In this document: piece after piece, positions 16,860 to 26,113 of the stretch
Position numbering within the stretch: the first letter of the stretch is position 1
How the letters are laid out: each line of letters begins with the position of its first letter
DNA from: CAUZWH01 sp965224275
GTDB lineage: Bacteria > Pseudomonadota > Alphaproteobacteria > SHVV01
Direction: 5' to 3'
DNA length: 64,000 nucleotides
Assembly (NCBI GenBank): GCA_965224275.1
Contig: CBDCYR010000015.1
Coordinates: 372,001 to 436,000, forward strand
Program-made: the position numbers and the translations under genes
Notes under the pieces: model-generated
Database searches by the model: none
What the model was told of the DNA's origin: nothing
The model's input: the letters and a program-made list of their open reading frames with translations, nothing else

Positions 16860-17791
16860 GAGGCCAACTCGAAACTAGTTGAGTGATTTCAGTCGGTTGT
16901 GGCTTACTCGGTTGTGTCAAAGCAAACGAGGAGGCACAACATGTGGACCGAAATCACTCGCCCGAATTATGAGCGCCGTGGCGGGCGCTACGCAAGCGAC
17001 CTGACGGATCGAGAGTGGGCGTTGATCGCGCCGCTCATGCCGCCGCGCAAGAAGATCGGCCGGCCGAGGACGACGGACCTGCGCCATGTCATGGATGCGG
17101 TCATGTACATGGCCTCGACGGGCTGCCAGTGGGCGATGTTGCCGAACGACTTCCCTCCGCCTTCCACGGTCCAGCGCTATTTCTACGACTGGCGCTCCAA
17201 CGGCCTGCTGGAGAGCATCAACCATCACCTGGTCATGGCGGCCCGGGAGCTGGAAGGACGCGAGGCCGGCCCGAGCGCCGGGGTGATCGACAGCCAGAGC
17301 GTGAAAACCACGGAAAGCGGTGGTGTTCGGGGCTATGACGCGGGCAAGAAGATCAAGGGCCGCAAGCGTCACATCGTCACCGATACACTCGGCCTGCTGG
17401 TCGGCCTGATCGTGCACGCAGCCGATATCCAGGACCGCGACGGCGCGCCCGAGGTCCTCAAATCGATCCGTCATCGCTTCCCCCGGCTGCGTCACCTCTT
17501 CGCCGACGCCGCCTACGCGGGACCGAAACTCGAGGGCGCCCTTGAGGACATCGGCCGCTGGAAGCTCGAGATCATCAAGCGCTCAGACACCGCCCAGGGC
17601 TTCGAGCTCCTGCCCAGACGATGGGTCGTCGAGAGGACCTTCGCCTGGCTCAACCGATGCCGTCGACTGGCCAAGGATTGGGAGAAATCAATCGCCTCCG
17701 CACAGGCATGGATTCTTGTCGCCAACATCCGACTCCTCACAAGGCGGCTCGCAAGGTACTGTTATCAAACATAGAGTTTCGAGTCGGACTC
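16860..17791 (+). mobile_element. IS5-family insertion sequence, copy 2 (932 bp)
   Basis: Same length and ends as copy 1, with one base different in the left repeat (GAGGCCAACTCGAAAC). It is flanked by a perfect 3-bp direct repeat, TCA at 16857-16859 and 17792-17794, which defines the target as TNA and the insertion as simple. The target gene is the amidohydrolase. Confidence 0.95.
16941..17774 (+). CDS. IS5-family transposase (copy 2)
   Basis: Identical in protein sequence to the copy at 3967-4800, with the same GAGGAGG ribosome site and complete DDE residues. It runs antisense to the amidohydrolase it interrupts. Because both the transposase and the ends are intact, this element is probably able to move. 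Confidence 0.95.
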   Translation: MWTEITRPNYERRGGRYASDLTDREWALIAPLMPPRKKIGRPRTTDLRHVMDAVMYMASTGCQWAMLPNDFPPPSTVQRYFYDWRSNGLLESINHHLVMAARELEGREAGPSAGVIDSQSVKTTESGGVRGYDAGKKIKGRKRHIVTDTLGLLVGLIVHAADIQDRDGAPEVLKSIRHRFPRLRHLFADAAYAGPKLEGALEDIGRWKLEIIKRSDTAQGFELLPRRWVVERTFAWLNRCRRLAKDWEKSIASAQAWILVANIRLLTRRLARYCYQT

Positions 17792-18267
17792 TCAATGCCG
17801 AGCTGCGGAAAGGCGACGATTTGGAAGGTTATCTGGTCGGCGAATTGCTCGCGGATCGTGAGCAACGCTTCAACCCGCTTGAGGCCAAGTTCCGGCGTCA
17901 CGTCGGCATGGCTGCGGATATGCAGTGAGCCCATCGCAATTGCCTGGCGCACCACGGCGGCGGCTTGAGGTTCGGGTGCCAGATCCGTGGCGCCAAAGTA
18001 TTGCCGCTCGAAGGCAATCCGGTCGGTCAGGAGCGGTCCGGCCTGATGGCCGTGCCACGGCAACCCCCACAAGGTTTTGTCGAAATGGACATGCGTCTCG
18101 ACCAACGCCGGGATCAGCAGATCGTTGTTGCCCTCGACGACCGTGGTGTCGGCTGACGTGGGCGACAGTCCGTTAGCAATCTCAGCGATGGTTGCGTCGA
18201 CGATACGCAGGTCGGTCGAGTCGGAGCCACCCAGACGGGCGCTCCTGATCAGCATTTCTTTCGCCAT

Positions 18268-18542
18268 TTCTGCGCTCACTCCATGAATTTTTTTCTCGGG
18301 GCAGGTCAGGTTTGGTGTGGGTTCGCTTTGGCAGATCATAGTTCCAAGCCGGCTTGGGTTACATCACCGCAACGCTAACAAGAGAGCCGCGGCCAGGCTT
18401 GGAGATGCTTGATCGGATGAGGTTCGTCGACTGACCTCGACACGGTCCCATTGGCGTTGCTACGCTCGTGACCGCGGCTTTCGCCAAGAACAATAATCAG
18501 AGCAACAATCCGTCACTTGAATCATCGTTGGGAGGAAGTTCG
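18268..18542. other. Intergenic region upstream of the TRAP operon
   Basis: 275 bp between the divergent amidohydrolase and dctP genes. It should hold both promoters. I do not see a convincing -35/-10 pair, a riboswitch or an RNA gene. Confidence 0.4.
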
Positions 18543-19514
18543 ATGAGGATAATTCACGCATTAATAGGTTTGTTTATCGCCTTCTCGGTTGGCAGCGCGT
18601 CAGCCCAAGAGGTCACCATGCGCGCGGTGGCTCCGATTCCCAAGAACCACCCGGTTCTGGCTCAATCGGTCGCCTGGGTAAACGATATCAACGCCGAGAT
18701 GAAGGGTAAGTTCCAGATCAACTACGTCGGTGGTCCGGAGGTCATTCCGCGTAATCAGCTCGCCGAGTCGGTTCGAACTGGCGTGATCGGCGTCGCGGTC
18801 ATTTTCGCAGCCGACTACAAGGATCGGCTGCCCTCGGCGCCGGCGTACACATTGTCACGCCTGTCACCATCCGAGGAACGCACCAGCGGCTTCTACGACT
18901 ACATGGTCGAGGCGCACAAGAAAATTGGCGTCCGCTATCTCGGCCGGCTGCAAATGGGTCCGTTCTACGTATGGCTGACGAAGGACGCAAAATCTGTCGC
19001 CGCACTCAAGGGTCGCAAGATGCGCTCGGCACCGCTTTATGAAGGTTTCATGCGTAAGTTCGGCATGATCCCGGTAACGATGAACTCACCCGAAGTTTTT
19101 ACGGCATTGCAGGGCGGCGTGGTTGAAGGACTCGCATGGTCCGGCATCACCGGCGTGCGTTCTCAAGGATGGACCAAGCATGTGAAATACGCGATCGATA
19201 TGCCGTTCTTCGCAGCCAGCAACACCGTTGCGATCATGAATCTGGATAAGTGGAACGGATTGCCGGCGGCAACCCGGAAACAGATCGAAGAGATAACGGC
19301 CGCACGCGAGCCGAAAATGGTCGATCACTTCATGGGGTTGGTTCGCAAAGACAAACAAGCAACCATCGCCGACGATGGTGTGAACTGGATCAAGTTCTCC
19401 GCTGCAGACAACAAAATGTATCTCGACACGATCTACGGCGTGGAGTGGGACGCGCTTGCCAAAAAGCTTCCGGCGGCGGACGTCGCCAAGCTAAAGAAGA
19501 TAAGCGGAAACTAA
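18543..19514 (+). CDS. dctP: TRAP transporter periplasmic binding protein (DctP type)
   Basis: 323 aa. A secretion signal, MRIIHALIGLFIAFSVGSAS, ends at AQE. The mature part has the DctP-family flow: NPEI-like PEVIPRNQLAESVRTGVIGV, then the LKGRKMRSAPLYEGFMRKFG and EVFTALQGGVVEGLAW segments. It captures an organic acid in the periplasm and delivers it to the DctQM permease encoded next. Start set at 18543, 9 bp after GGGAGG; the upstream in-frame codons from 18468 carry no site. The ligand is not predictable, but carboxylates are the rule. Confidence 0.9.
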   Translation: MRIIHALIGLFIAFSVGSASAQEVTMRAVAPIPKNHPVLAQSVAWVNDINAEMKGKFQINYVGGPEVIPRNQLAESVRTGVIGVAVIFAADYKDRLPSAPAYTLSRLSPSEERTSGFYDYMVEAHKKIGVRYLGRLQMGPFYVWLTKDAKSVAALKGRKMRSAPLYEGFMRKFGMIPVTMNSPEVFTALQGGVVEGLAWSGITGVRSQGWTKHVKYAIDMPFFAASNTVAIMNLDKWNGLPAATRKQIEEITAAREPKMVDHFMGLVRKDKQATIADDGVNWIKFSAADNKMYLDTIYGVEWDALAKKLPAADVAKLKKISGN

Positions 19515-19529
19515 GAAGCGTATTCGATT

Positions 19530-19565
19530 TCGGGAGACGTGGCGCAATCGCGCGCACGCCTCCCG
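19530..19565 (+). terminator. Hairpin between dctP and dctQ
   Basis: TCGGGAG (19530-19536) pairs with CTCCCGA (19560-19566 region), with GCGC/GCGC pairing inside, 15 bp after the dctP stop. No T tract follows, so it is more likely an mRNA-stabilising or attenuating stem that lets the binding protein be made in excess over the permease. Confidence 0.5.
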
Positions 19566-19608
19566 ATACCGTGCCTGCTGAACGCGGTTGACCCTCTAGG
19601 AGTGTGAC

Positions 19609-20112
19609 GTGGAACGGGCAGATCGCTGGCTGCGCAATCTTGAGAACGCGTTTCTGTGGCTGGCGGTCGCGGTGCTCGTCGTTATTGCGCTGCAGGTGTG
19701 CCTCGAGGTCGTCCTGCGTTATTTCTTTTCCGCGCCGCTATTAGGAATGATCCAATTCTCCGAGATTGGACTTCTGTATATCGCGTTCCTCGGGGCTGGG
19801 TGGAACCTGCGGCGCGACGGCCACGTCCGCATCGAGGTGGTCTACCAACTCATGACCCAGCAGTGGCGACACTACGCCGATATCCTAGGGGCGTTGCTGG
19901 GGTTCATTATCTCTGGTGTGCTGCTTGTTTTTAGCACCGGGGTTACCTGGTCATATTACGAACGCGGCCTGTACCAGCCCCTCGCGCTCGAGATTCCCTA
20001 CTGGATGATCCTGATCGTTATTCCGCTCGGTGCGCTGCCGTTGGCACTGCGCTCGCTGTTCCAATTCATTCACTATCTCCGCGGCGGACGCCGCGAGCTT
20101 CAACAACCGTGA
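19609..20112 (+). CDS. dctQ: TRAP transporter small permease (DctQ type)
   Basis: 167 aa with four hydrophobic helices (first at about residues 15-37, AFLWLAVAVLVVIALQVCLE). The segment EIGLLYIAFLGAGWNLRRDGHVRIE is a typical DctQ core with the G-RxxxHIRVD-like motif. Starts at GTG 19609 after an AGGAG site. It forms a complex with DctM in the inner membrane. The dctM gene begins 18 bp later. Confidence 0.9.
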   Translation: MERADRWLRNLENAFLWLAVAVLVVIALQVCLEVVLRYFFSAPLLGMIQFSEIGLLYIAFLGAGWNLRRDGHVRIEVVYQLMTQQWRHYADILGALLGFIISGVLLVFSTGVTWSYYERGLYQPLALEIPYWMILIVIPLGALPLALRSLFQFIHYLRGGRRELQQP

Positions 20113-20130
20113 TCCGGGCTTGAGATCGTC

Positions 20131-21444
20131 ATGGAATGGACCGAACTACTCTTGGTCGGCTTCGGCATTTTGCTGGTGTGTTTCGCCGTCGGCATGCCGG
20201 TGGTGTTCGCATTCACGATCATCAACATCATCGGTGCCTATGTTTTTTGGAACGGCGATGCGGGATTGAATCTTCTGGTCCTATCGGTGATGGAGTCGGT
20301 GACGCATTTCGGTCTCATGCCGTTGCCGCTCTTCATCATGATGGGCGAAATCTTGTTTCGATCGGGCATGGCTTCGAAGCTCATGGATGTTCTCGATGCC
20401 TGGATCGGCCGCATACCCGGGCGCCTCTCGCTGATGGCGGTCGGCGGCGGGACGCTGTTTGCGACACTGACGGGTTCGGGCGTGGCCGGCACCGCGATGC
20501 TCGGCAAGATCCTGGTGCCCGAAATGGAGCGCCGCGGCTATCAAAAGCCGATGTCAATCGGTCCGATATTAGGCTCGGGCGGTCTCGCTATCATGATCCC
20601 GCCGACCGCGCTCGGCGTACTGCTGGCCGCGTTGGCCAATTTTTCGATCGGCGATTTCCTGGTGGCAATCGTGGTTCCCGGCCTGATGCTTGCCAGCGTC
20701 ATCGCCATCTATGTGGTCGGTCGTTGCTATCTGCAGCCACACCTCGCGCCGCCCTATGAGGTTGATCCGCAACCCCTGCGCGACCAGATCATGAACACGG
20801 TGATCTACGTATTCCCGATCGTGATCATCGTGTTCCTGGTGATCGGTCTCGTGTTTTTGGGCATCGCGACGGCGACCGAATCGGCCGCGATGGGCACGCT
20901 GGGCGCTTTTGTGCTCGCCTTCCTCTATCGCGGACTCAACTGGTCCGTCATCAAGGAGACGTTGACGTCGACGCTCGGCACCTCGTGCATGATGTTGATG
21001 ATTCTCACCGGATCGACCGCGTTTTCGCAACTCATGGCGTTCACCGGCGCAACCAGCGGGCTTGCAAACCTCGCAACCTCCCAGGATTTCGCCCCGATCT
21101 ACATCATTCTGGCGATGCAGCTAATTCTCCTGGTGCTGGGCTCGGTCATGGAGCCGCTCTCGATCATGATGTTGACCGTGCCGATATATTTTCCGGTGAT
21201 CGAAACGCTTGGTTACAGCCCGCTGTGGTTCGGCGCCATCATGCTGCTCAATATGGAGATGGCGACCATCTCGCCGCCGTTCGGCTTATCGCTTTTTGTC
21301 ATGAAAGGGGTTGCGCCACCCGGCACATCGATGGGTGATATCTACAAAGCCGCAATTCCGTTCTTTTGCTGCCATCTGACCGCGCTGGTGCTGATGGTGG
21401 CGTTTCCACAGATCGTGCTTTGGTTGCCCGGTCTAATGGGATAA
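20131..21444 (+). CDS. dctM: TRAP transporter large permease (DctM type)
   Basis: 437 aa, strongly hydrophobic, with about twelve membrane segments. Family marks include FGLMPLPLFIMMGEILFRSG near residue 55, TLTGSGVAGTAMLGKILVPEM and the late PPFGLSLFVMKGVAP. It is the ion-coupled channel subunit of the TRAP system. It is complete and directly downstream of dctQ. The convergent Rieske gene ends 7 bp after it. Confidence 0.92.
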   Translation: MEWTELLLVGFGILLVCFAVGMPVVFAFTIINIIGAYVFWNGDAGLNLLVLSVMESVTHFGLMPLPLFIMMGEILFRSGMASKLMDVLDAWIGRIPGRLSLMAVGGGTLFATLTGSGVAGTAMLGKILVPEMERRGYQKPMSIGPILGSGGLAIMIPPTALGVLLAALANFSIGDFLVAIVVPGLMLASVIAIYVVGRCYLQPHLAPPYEVDPQPLRDQIMNTVIYVFPIVIIVFLVIGLVFLGIATATESAAMGTLGAFVLAFLYRGLNWSVIKETLTSTLGTSCMMLMILTGSTAFSQLMAFTGATSGLANLATSQDFAPIYIILAMQLILLVLGSVMEPLSIMMLTVPIYFPVIETLGYSPLWFGAIMLLNMEMATISPPFGLSLFVMKGVAPPGTSMGDIYKAAIPFFCCHLTALVLMVAFPQIVLWLPGLMG

Positions 21445-21450
21445 GCCGGG

Positions 21451-22788
21451 TCAAGCGGCCATATAGTCGCGCCACGCTTTCCACATATTGCGAAACACCA
21501 TTTCGCTGGTTGAGCCGGCCACGGCGACCGCGTCGTTACGCCGGTCTTCGCTCTCACGGCCGCGCGAAAAATCGACCCAGACAGCGGCGTCCTCATCATC
21601 GGAGTCGTGCTGCGTCATGACGCGATGCATGCGGGTGAACATTTCGAGATCGTCCTGCGAGATCATTGAGGACGGTGAGTTGAGCGAGGTCAGGAATCTA
21701 ACCGCGCTATGGAACGTTTGTTCCGGTGCGCCCTCGAGACGGAAGCAAAACGCTTCGAGGATGGTTTGATCGGCGGCGATCGGATGAAACCGGCGCACTT
21801 CCTGGAAGCGGATGTTGAGCGAGAAGTTTGGGTAGATCAGGGTGTTGAATCGATCCATGGAAAGGATTTCGTGGGCTGACTCGTCGCCGTGCTTAGCGGC
21901 CAGCGCCCGCCGGTAGTCCTCGAACCACGGATCTTGGCGTTCGACGGCGATCTTGCTGTCGCGGTAGAAGCCGCCCGACGTCGCGTGTCCAAAACGAAGG
22001 GCACGGTGGGGAATCTGGTCCCAATCGGTTAGCGGCAGTGCGTTGGCCTGTATCATCTGCAGCATTTGGTCGGCGTTCGAGCCTTCCCGCTCGCCGCCTT
22101 GCCGCTCTGGTTCGCTGACCGACGCCCATGACGAGCGGTGCAGAAAGGTAGGGTGGATCGCATCGAAGGTGTTTTCGACGTGGATCTTCCAGTTGCCGTG
22201 AAAGAGCTGCTGGAAGTGGCCGCCGGTGCGAACCAACTTACCCGCGGGCGAACGGTCGACGACGTTATCGAGCGAATCTCGAACCGGTTCGAGAAACTCA
22301 GAGAGATCAGGCCCGCTGTTGCACAGGCTTGCGAAGATGAAGCCGCGATAGTCCTCGACGCGGGGAATCGATTGCAGGCTCCATCTCGGGTCGTCGGCGT
22401 TGAAGTCGCGCGCGTACCCCTGCGGCAACGGAACCCCGAGCAACCTGCCGCTGCGGGTATACGACCAGCCGTGATAGGGACATTCGAAGGACCGGGCGTT
22501 ACCGCGCATCGGACCGACCACCATCGAGCCGCGATGGGCGCAGCGGTTAATGAGCCCGAGGATTTCGCCCTCGTCAGCGCGAACGATCACGACATCTTTG
22601 AGGCCGATCTTGGTACGTATGTAGTCGCCAGGATTTGGGATTTCGCTTTCGTGGCCGGCGTAAATCCAAGTTGTCTCGAACACCCGCTCCATCTCGAGTG
22701 CGAAGATATCCGGGTCGGTGTAGACGCGCTGATTGACCCGGCCCGGCTGAACCAGCGAGGCGATACCAGCAGATGCGGGACGTGGCAT
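21451..22788 (-). CDS. Rieske non-heme iron oxygenase, alpha subunit (1)
   Basis: 445 aa. The Rieske [2Fe-2S] motif is CAHRGSMVVGP...CPYHGW (CxH-x17-CxxH type) near residues 91-114, and the mononuclear iron site lies in ENTFDAIHPTFLH. The family hydroxylates aromatic rings or removes methyl groups with NADH and O2. No beta subunit, ferredoxin or reductase gene adjoins it, so electrons must come from elsewhere. The start at 22788 follows GGGAGG. The divergent RidA gene starts 160 bp away, so a shared control region is likely. Confidence 0.88.
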   Translation of the reverse strand: MPRPASAGIASLVQPGRVNQRVYTDPDIFALEMERVFETTWIYAGHESEIPNPGDYIRTKIGLKDVVIVRADEGEILGLINRCAHRGSMVVGPMRGNARSFECPYHGWSYTRSGRLLGVPLPQGYARDFNADDPRWSLQSIPRVEDYRGFIFASLCNSGPDLSEFLEPVRDSLDNVVDRSPAGKLVRTGGHFQQLFHGNWKIHVENTFDAIHPTFLHRSSWASVSEPERQGGEREGSNADQMLQMIQANALPLTDWDQIPHRALRFGHATSGGFYRDSKIAVERQDPWFEDYRRALAAKHGDESAHEILSMDRFNTLIYPNFSLNIRFQEVRRFHPIAADQTILEAFCFRLEGAPEQTFHSAVRFLTSLNSPSSMISQDDLEMFTRMHRVMTQHDSDDEDAAVWVDFSRGRESEDRRNDAVAVAGSTSEMVFRNMWKAWRDYMAA

Positions 22789-22948
22789 GCGGTCCTCCCG
22801 ATGTGAGCGCGTCAAGACTCTCCGGCGATCATCGCGGCGCGACCGAAGTGTCGACGCACCGGCCGGTCAATCGCCAAAACCAAGCACCAAGCACTACAAT
22901 TCATCGGCCTATGACGACCTATCACACCGTATTAGACAGGAGAAACCG

Positions 22949-23410
22949 ATGGCAGCGCCAAATATTCTCGAGGTCAAAGCAAAACAACCCTCCACAGCGA
23001 AGCGGACCGGCAAGGGTCAAACTGGGCGCCGAGTGGTCAGCCCAAGGGTCGCCGAGCCGCCGCCCGGCCGTTATTCCCACTGCAAACGGGTGGGCAATCA
23101 TGTTTACATTTCGGGACAGATATCGGTCGACAAGAAGGGAAACCTGGTCGGCGGTAGCAACGCCTACAAGCAGGCAAAAACGTGTTTCAACGCTATCAAA
23201 GCGTTAATGGAGGCGGCCGGCGGTACGGTCAACGATGTCGTCAAGATCAACATGTACACCACTGATATGCGTTACCAGCCGGATATCTGGAAAGCCCGCA
23301 GCGAAACTTTCAGCGGTGATTTTCCGACCTCGACATTGCTGGCAATCGCCCAGCTCTTCTCACCGGACCTTTTGGTTGAGATCGAAGCTATCGGCTACAT
23401 CGATGATTAG
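22949..23410 (+). CDS. RidA-family protein (1)
   Basis: 153 aa. The C-terminal 115 residues carry the RidA/YjgF pattern: GRYSHCKRVGNHVYISGQIS, FNAIKALMEAAGGTVNDVVK and the final LLVEIEAIGYID. The N-terminal 30 residues are a lysine-rich extension. RidA proteins deaminate reactive enamine/imine intermediates, and catabolic-cluster members may act on ring-cleavage amines; the arginine that binds the carboxylate in classical RidA is not placed with confidence. An AGGAG site precedes the ATG at 22949. Confidence 0.85.
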   Translation: MAAPNILEVKAKQPSTAKRTGKGQTGRRVVSPRVAEPPPGRYSHCKRVGNHVYISGQISVDKKGNLVGGSNAYKQAKTCFNAIKALMEAAGGTVNDVVKINMYTTDMRYQPDIWKARSETFSGDFPTSTLLAIAQLFSPDLLVEIEAIGYIDD

Positions 23411-23512
23411 CGGCGATCCTCGGGCGGGTCGGCTTTGCCACATCGAGGCTGGCCCGATAGGCTGATCTTGGTCAATTTTTAGCACGCAACTACCAACCTG
23501 GGGAGGAAGCTT

Positions 23513-24697
23513 ATGGCTATCCCATATCGTCGTGTTGTTGTTGCAGTATGTGTAGCGTTGTTGGCGACGCTTGGTTCGGCACACGCCGCCGATCCCATAA
23601 AAATCGGATATTCGATTTCCAAGACCGGCTTCTTGGCCGTCGCGACCTCGGTCCAGGATCAGGCCTACAATCTTTGGCGCGAGCAAGTTAACGCTCGCGG
23701 CGGCCTGGATATCGGCGGCAAGGAGAAGCGCAAGATCGAGTTTGTCGTCTATGACGACCAATCTGACGCCGGCAAAATCCCGCAGGTCTACGACAAGCTT
23801 CTCTACGACGACAATGTCGAATTGATCATGACGCCTTATGCGACGCCGTTGCATGTCGCGATGGTCGGTGTCGTCGAGAAACGCGGCATCCCGGTTATCG
23901 GCAATACGGCGTCATCGACGCTGATCCGTGACATGGGCACCAAGTATATGTTCTGGACCTGGCCGCACCCGGATCTGTTCGTGCCGGTGGTGGTTGATTT
24001 CCTCAAGAGCGTCGGCGTCAAGAGTGCGGCGATGCTGACACTGCAATTGCCGGTGAACTTGGAATACAAAAAGTTCACGTTGCCGCTGCTCAAGGAAAAG
24101 GGCATCGAGCTCTTGGTCAACCAGGAATACCCGCCGGACATCAAAGACATGACGACGATGGTCAGCGTCGTTAAGAACCGCAACGTCGATGCGATGATCG
24201 GCTACGCCTATCCGTCCGACAGCATCCTGTACCTCAACAAGGCGCGCGAAATGAACGTGACCGCTCCGGTGCAGTTCCTGCTGATCGGGCCGCACGTGCC
24301 GGTGTTTTTCGACATGTTCGGATCGAAACTCAATGGCGTTTCGACAATTGGCTTTTGGAGCCCGAAGCGAACCGAGTGGAAGAAGGCGATGCCGTTCTAT
24401 GAGGCCTACAAAAAGCGCTGGGGGGTGATACCGGACTATGGCGACACGGTTATTTCGTTCGCCAGCGCGGAAATCCTCGAGGCTGCGGTTAACCATGGCG
24501 GGCTCGACTACGAGAAAATGCGCCAGCATCTGGTGAGCACCACCTACGACACCATCATCGGACCGGTTCGGTTCGAAAAGCAATCGAACGTGTCGACTCA
24601 ACCGGGGATTTCGCAGATCCAAAACGGCACGCCGGAGCTGGTCTATCCGCCATCAATTGCGACCTCCAAATTCCAGCCCAAAACCAACTGGAACTAG
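23513..24697 (+). CDS. Branched-chain amino-acid-type ABC binding protein (LivK family)
   Basis: 394 aa with signal peptide MAIPYRRVVVAVCVALLATL ending AHA-ADP. Residues from IKIGYSISKTGFLAV to the end match Peripla_BP_6/LivK proteins, including ARGGLDIGGKEKRKIEFVVY and a late GPVRFEKQSN. A strong GGGGAGG site precedes the ATG. No livHMFG permease genes lie nearby, so it is an orphan that may use a transporter encoded elsewhere. Its neighbours suggest a nitrogenous or aromatic-acid ligand, which is inference only. Confidence 0.88.
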   Translation: MAIPYRRVVVAVCVALLATLGSAHAADPIKIGYSISKTGFLAVATSVQDQAYNLWREQVNARGGLDIGGKEKRKIEFVVYDDQSDAGKIPQVYDKLLYDDNVELIMTPYATPLHVAMVGVVEKRGIPVIGNTASSTLIRDMGTKYMFWTWPHPDLFVPVVVDFLKSVGVKSAAMLTLQLPVNLEYKKFTLPLLKEKGIELLVNQEYPPDIKDMTTMVSVVKNRNVDAMIGYAYPSDSILYLNKAREMNVTAPVQFLLIGPHVPVFFDMFGSKLNGVSTIGFWSPKRTEWKKAMPFYEAYKKRWGVIPDYGDTVISFASAEILEAAVNHGGLDYEKMRQHLVSTTYDTIIGPVRFEKQSNVSTQPGISQIQNGTPELVYPPSIATSKFQPKTNWN

Positions 24698-24742
24698 GAG
24701 ACAAGTTGGACGTAGATCGATCTAGAAACGTGAAACTCTGGA

Positions 24743-24775
24743 GCCCCTCGCCTGCCGAGGGGCTTTTCTTTTTTT
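24743..24775 (+). terminator. Rho-independent terminator
   Basis: GCCCCTCG and CGAGGGGC form a perfect 8-bp stem with a CCTGC loop, followed by TTTTCTTTTTTT. It closes the livK-type gene 46 bp after its stop. The stem also ends the convergent ATPase gene region on the other strand, but the T tract points to plus-strand transcription. Confidence 0.9.
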
Positions 24776-24800
24776 GGCGCGGTCACCTGAGCGCTTGTGG

Positions 24801-25898
24801 TTAAGTCGCGACTACCCGCGTATCGGCCACGCGCCAGTGAACTGTCACCGCCGCGCCCGCGTCGAGGCCGGTGGGTAGGTCGTGCGATGGCAGCTCGACC
24901 TCGAGAGTGTCGGTTTCAGTGACCTCGACGACGTAGCGGATCGCGGTGCCGCCATAAATGGCCTCGCGAACGCGACCGTCTAACTGGTTGTTGTCCGCGT
25001 TCGATTCAAACGCGCCGGCGGTTAACTGCAAACGTTCGGGCCGGATCATGACCCAGACTTCGTCGCTCGTGGCGACGTTGGATGAGTCGCCAAGGTCAGC
25101 GACGAGATCCAATCCGCTTGTTGCTTGCAGTCGGCACCGGCCTCCCTTGATGGTCGTGATCGTGGCGCGAAACAAATTGGCGTTGCCAAGAAAACCGGCA
25201 ACGAACACGTTGGCCGGTGTTTCGAACAATTCATGCGGGGTCCCCACTTGCTGCAGGCGGCCCTCGTTCATCACCGCAATCCGATCCGACATGCTGATGG
25301 CTTCGCCCTGATCGTGGGTGACGTACAGGGTCGTGAACGAGAGCCGCCGTTGCAGAGCGCGCAATTCGATCTGCATCTCCTCACGGAGCTTGCGATCCAG
25401 AGCGCCGAGCGGTTCATCCATCAACACCAGGGGTGGACTCGCAACCAGCGCGCGCGCGGTGGCAACACGTTGCTGCTGACCACCGCTTAGCTGGCGCGCA
25501 TAGCGTTCACCAAGACCGCCGAGCCGAACCAGCTCCAGCATGTCGGTGACACGCCGCTCGATTTCCGATCCCGAGATGCGGCGCATCCGCAGGGGAAACG
25601 CGATGTTGTCGTGTACCGTCATGTGCGGGAACAGCGCGTAGTTTTGAAACACCATGCCGATATTTCGTTTGTTGATCGGCACCGGTGTAATGGGCTCGTC
25701 GTCGACGTAAATCTCGCCGCTATCGGGTTCGATAACGCCGAGCACCATATTGAGCAGCGTGGTCTTACCCGACCCACTCGGCCCGAGCAGCGTCAGGAAC
25801 TCGCCGCCGGCCACATCGAGGGAGATTCGATCGGCGGCGATCACGGCGCCGAACCGCTTGCTGACGTCGTGGACGCGAATATCTCCTGAGATTGGCAT
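24801..25898 (-). CDS. potA: ABC transporter ATP-binding protein (PotA type)
   Basis: About 365 aa from MPISGDIRVHD. Walker A is LLGPSGSGKTTLLNM, the signature is RQLSGGQQQRVATARALV, Walker B is PLVLMDEPLGALDRKL and the switch His is in LYVTHDQGEA. The C-terminal TOBE domain (residues about 275-365) includes MIRPERLQL. This is the energy-coupling subunit of polyamine/iron/sulfate-like importers. The two permeases and binding protein are encoded divergently at 27631-30477. The in-frame start at 25952 would overlap the ferredoxin gene, so 25898 is preferred. Confidence 0.88.
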   Translation of the reverse strand: MPISGDIRVHDVSKRFGAVIAADRISLDVAGGEFLTLLGPSGSGKTTLLNMVLGVIEPDSGEIYVDDEPITPVPINKRNIGMVFQNYALFPHMTVHDNIAFPLRMRRISGSEIERRVTDMLELVRLGGLGERYARQLSGGQQQRVATARALVASPPLVLMDEPLGALDRKLREEMQIELRALQRRLSFTTLYVTHDQGEAISMSDRIAVMNEGRLQQVGTPHELFETPANVFVAGFLGNANLFRATITTIKGGRCRLQATSGLDLVADLGDSSNVATSDEVWVMIRPERLQLTAGAFESNADNNQLDGRVREAIYGGTAIRYVVEVTETDTLEVELPSHDLPTGLDAGAAVTVHWRVADTRVVAT

Positions 25899-25909
25899 CC
25901 GGATGCGCT

Positions 25910-26113
25910 CTATTGCGCGTCGTTCTCGATCGCGATCGCGCCGGTCGGGCAAAGCGTTTCGGCCTCGCGTGCGCGGGGTTTTTGTGCGGCGGCCGGCGCA
26001 TCAACCAATACGTGGGTGGCTTGATCGGGCTCGGACCGAGCGAACAAATCGGGTGCGAGCTGAACGCAGTATTCCGTCTTCTGGCACCGGGCCGGGTCGA
26101 TCCGAATCCGCAT
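25910..26113 (-). CDS. Small ferredoxin ([3Fe-4S], P450-type)
   Basis: 67 aa, MRIRIDPARCQKTEYCVQLA, with cysteines C10 and C16 and a third in ETLCPTGAI near residue 54. This three-cysteine arrangement with CPTGAI is typical of the [3Fe-4S] ferredoxins that feed bacterial P450s. The P450 gene lies divergently 186 bp away. Its stop is 11 bp before the ATPase start, so both are probably co-transcribed. The site before the ATG is weak, but the protein is plainly coding. Confidence 0.85.
   Translation of the reverse strand: MRIRIDPARCQKTEYCVQLAPDLFARSEPDQATHVLVDAPAAAQKPRAREAETLCPTGAIAIENDAQ

Larger units (their letters stand above)
16139..18267 (-). pseudogene. Cytosine-deaminase-like amidohydrolase, split by IS5 copy 2
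   Basis: The N-terminal half (18267 to 17792) starts MAKEMLIRSARLGG and has the metal site ETHVHFDKTLWG and HIRSHADVTPELGLKR; the C-terminal half (16859 to 16139) has VGIDIHHHETGSLG, RVMISHAYSLG and CLGSDSIRDCWSPFG. The set of metal ligands (HxH, H, H, D) is that of the cytosine deaminase/AtzC group. Removing the IS and one TCA rejoins the frame exactly as PQLGIEAAPGTAELIDEA. The intact protein would deaminate or hydrolyse an N-heterocycle in the cytoplasm, but is now disrupted. A GGAG site precedes the ATG at 18267. Confidence 0.9.

Noticed and set aside
3886..17791. Composite transposon made of the two direct IS5 copies and the 12 kb between them
   Set aside because: The outer flanks do not match (TAA left, TCA right), and copy 2 has its own exact TCA duplication, so it inserted alone.
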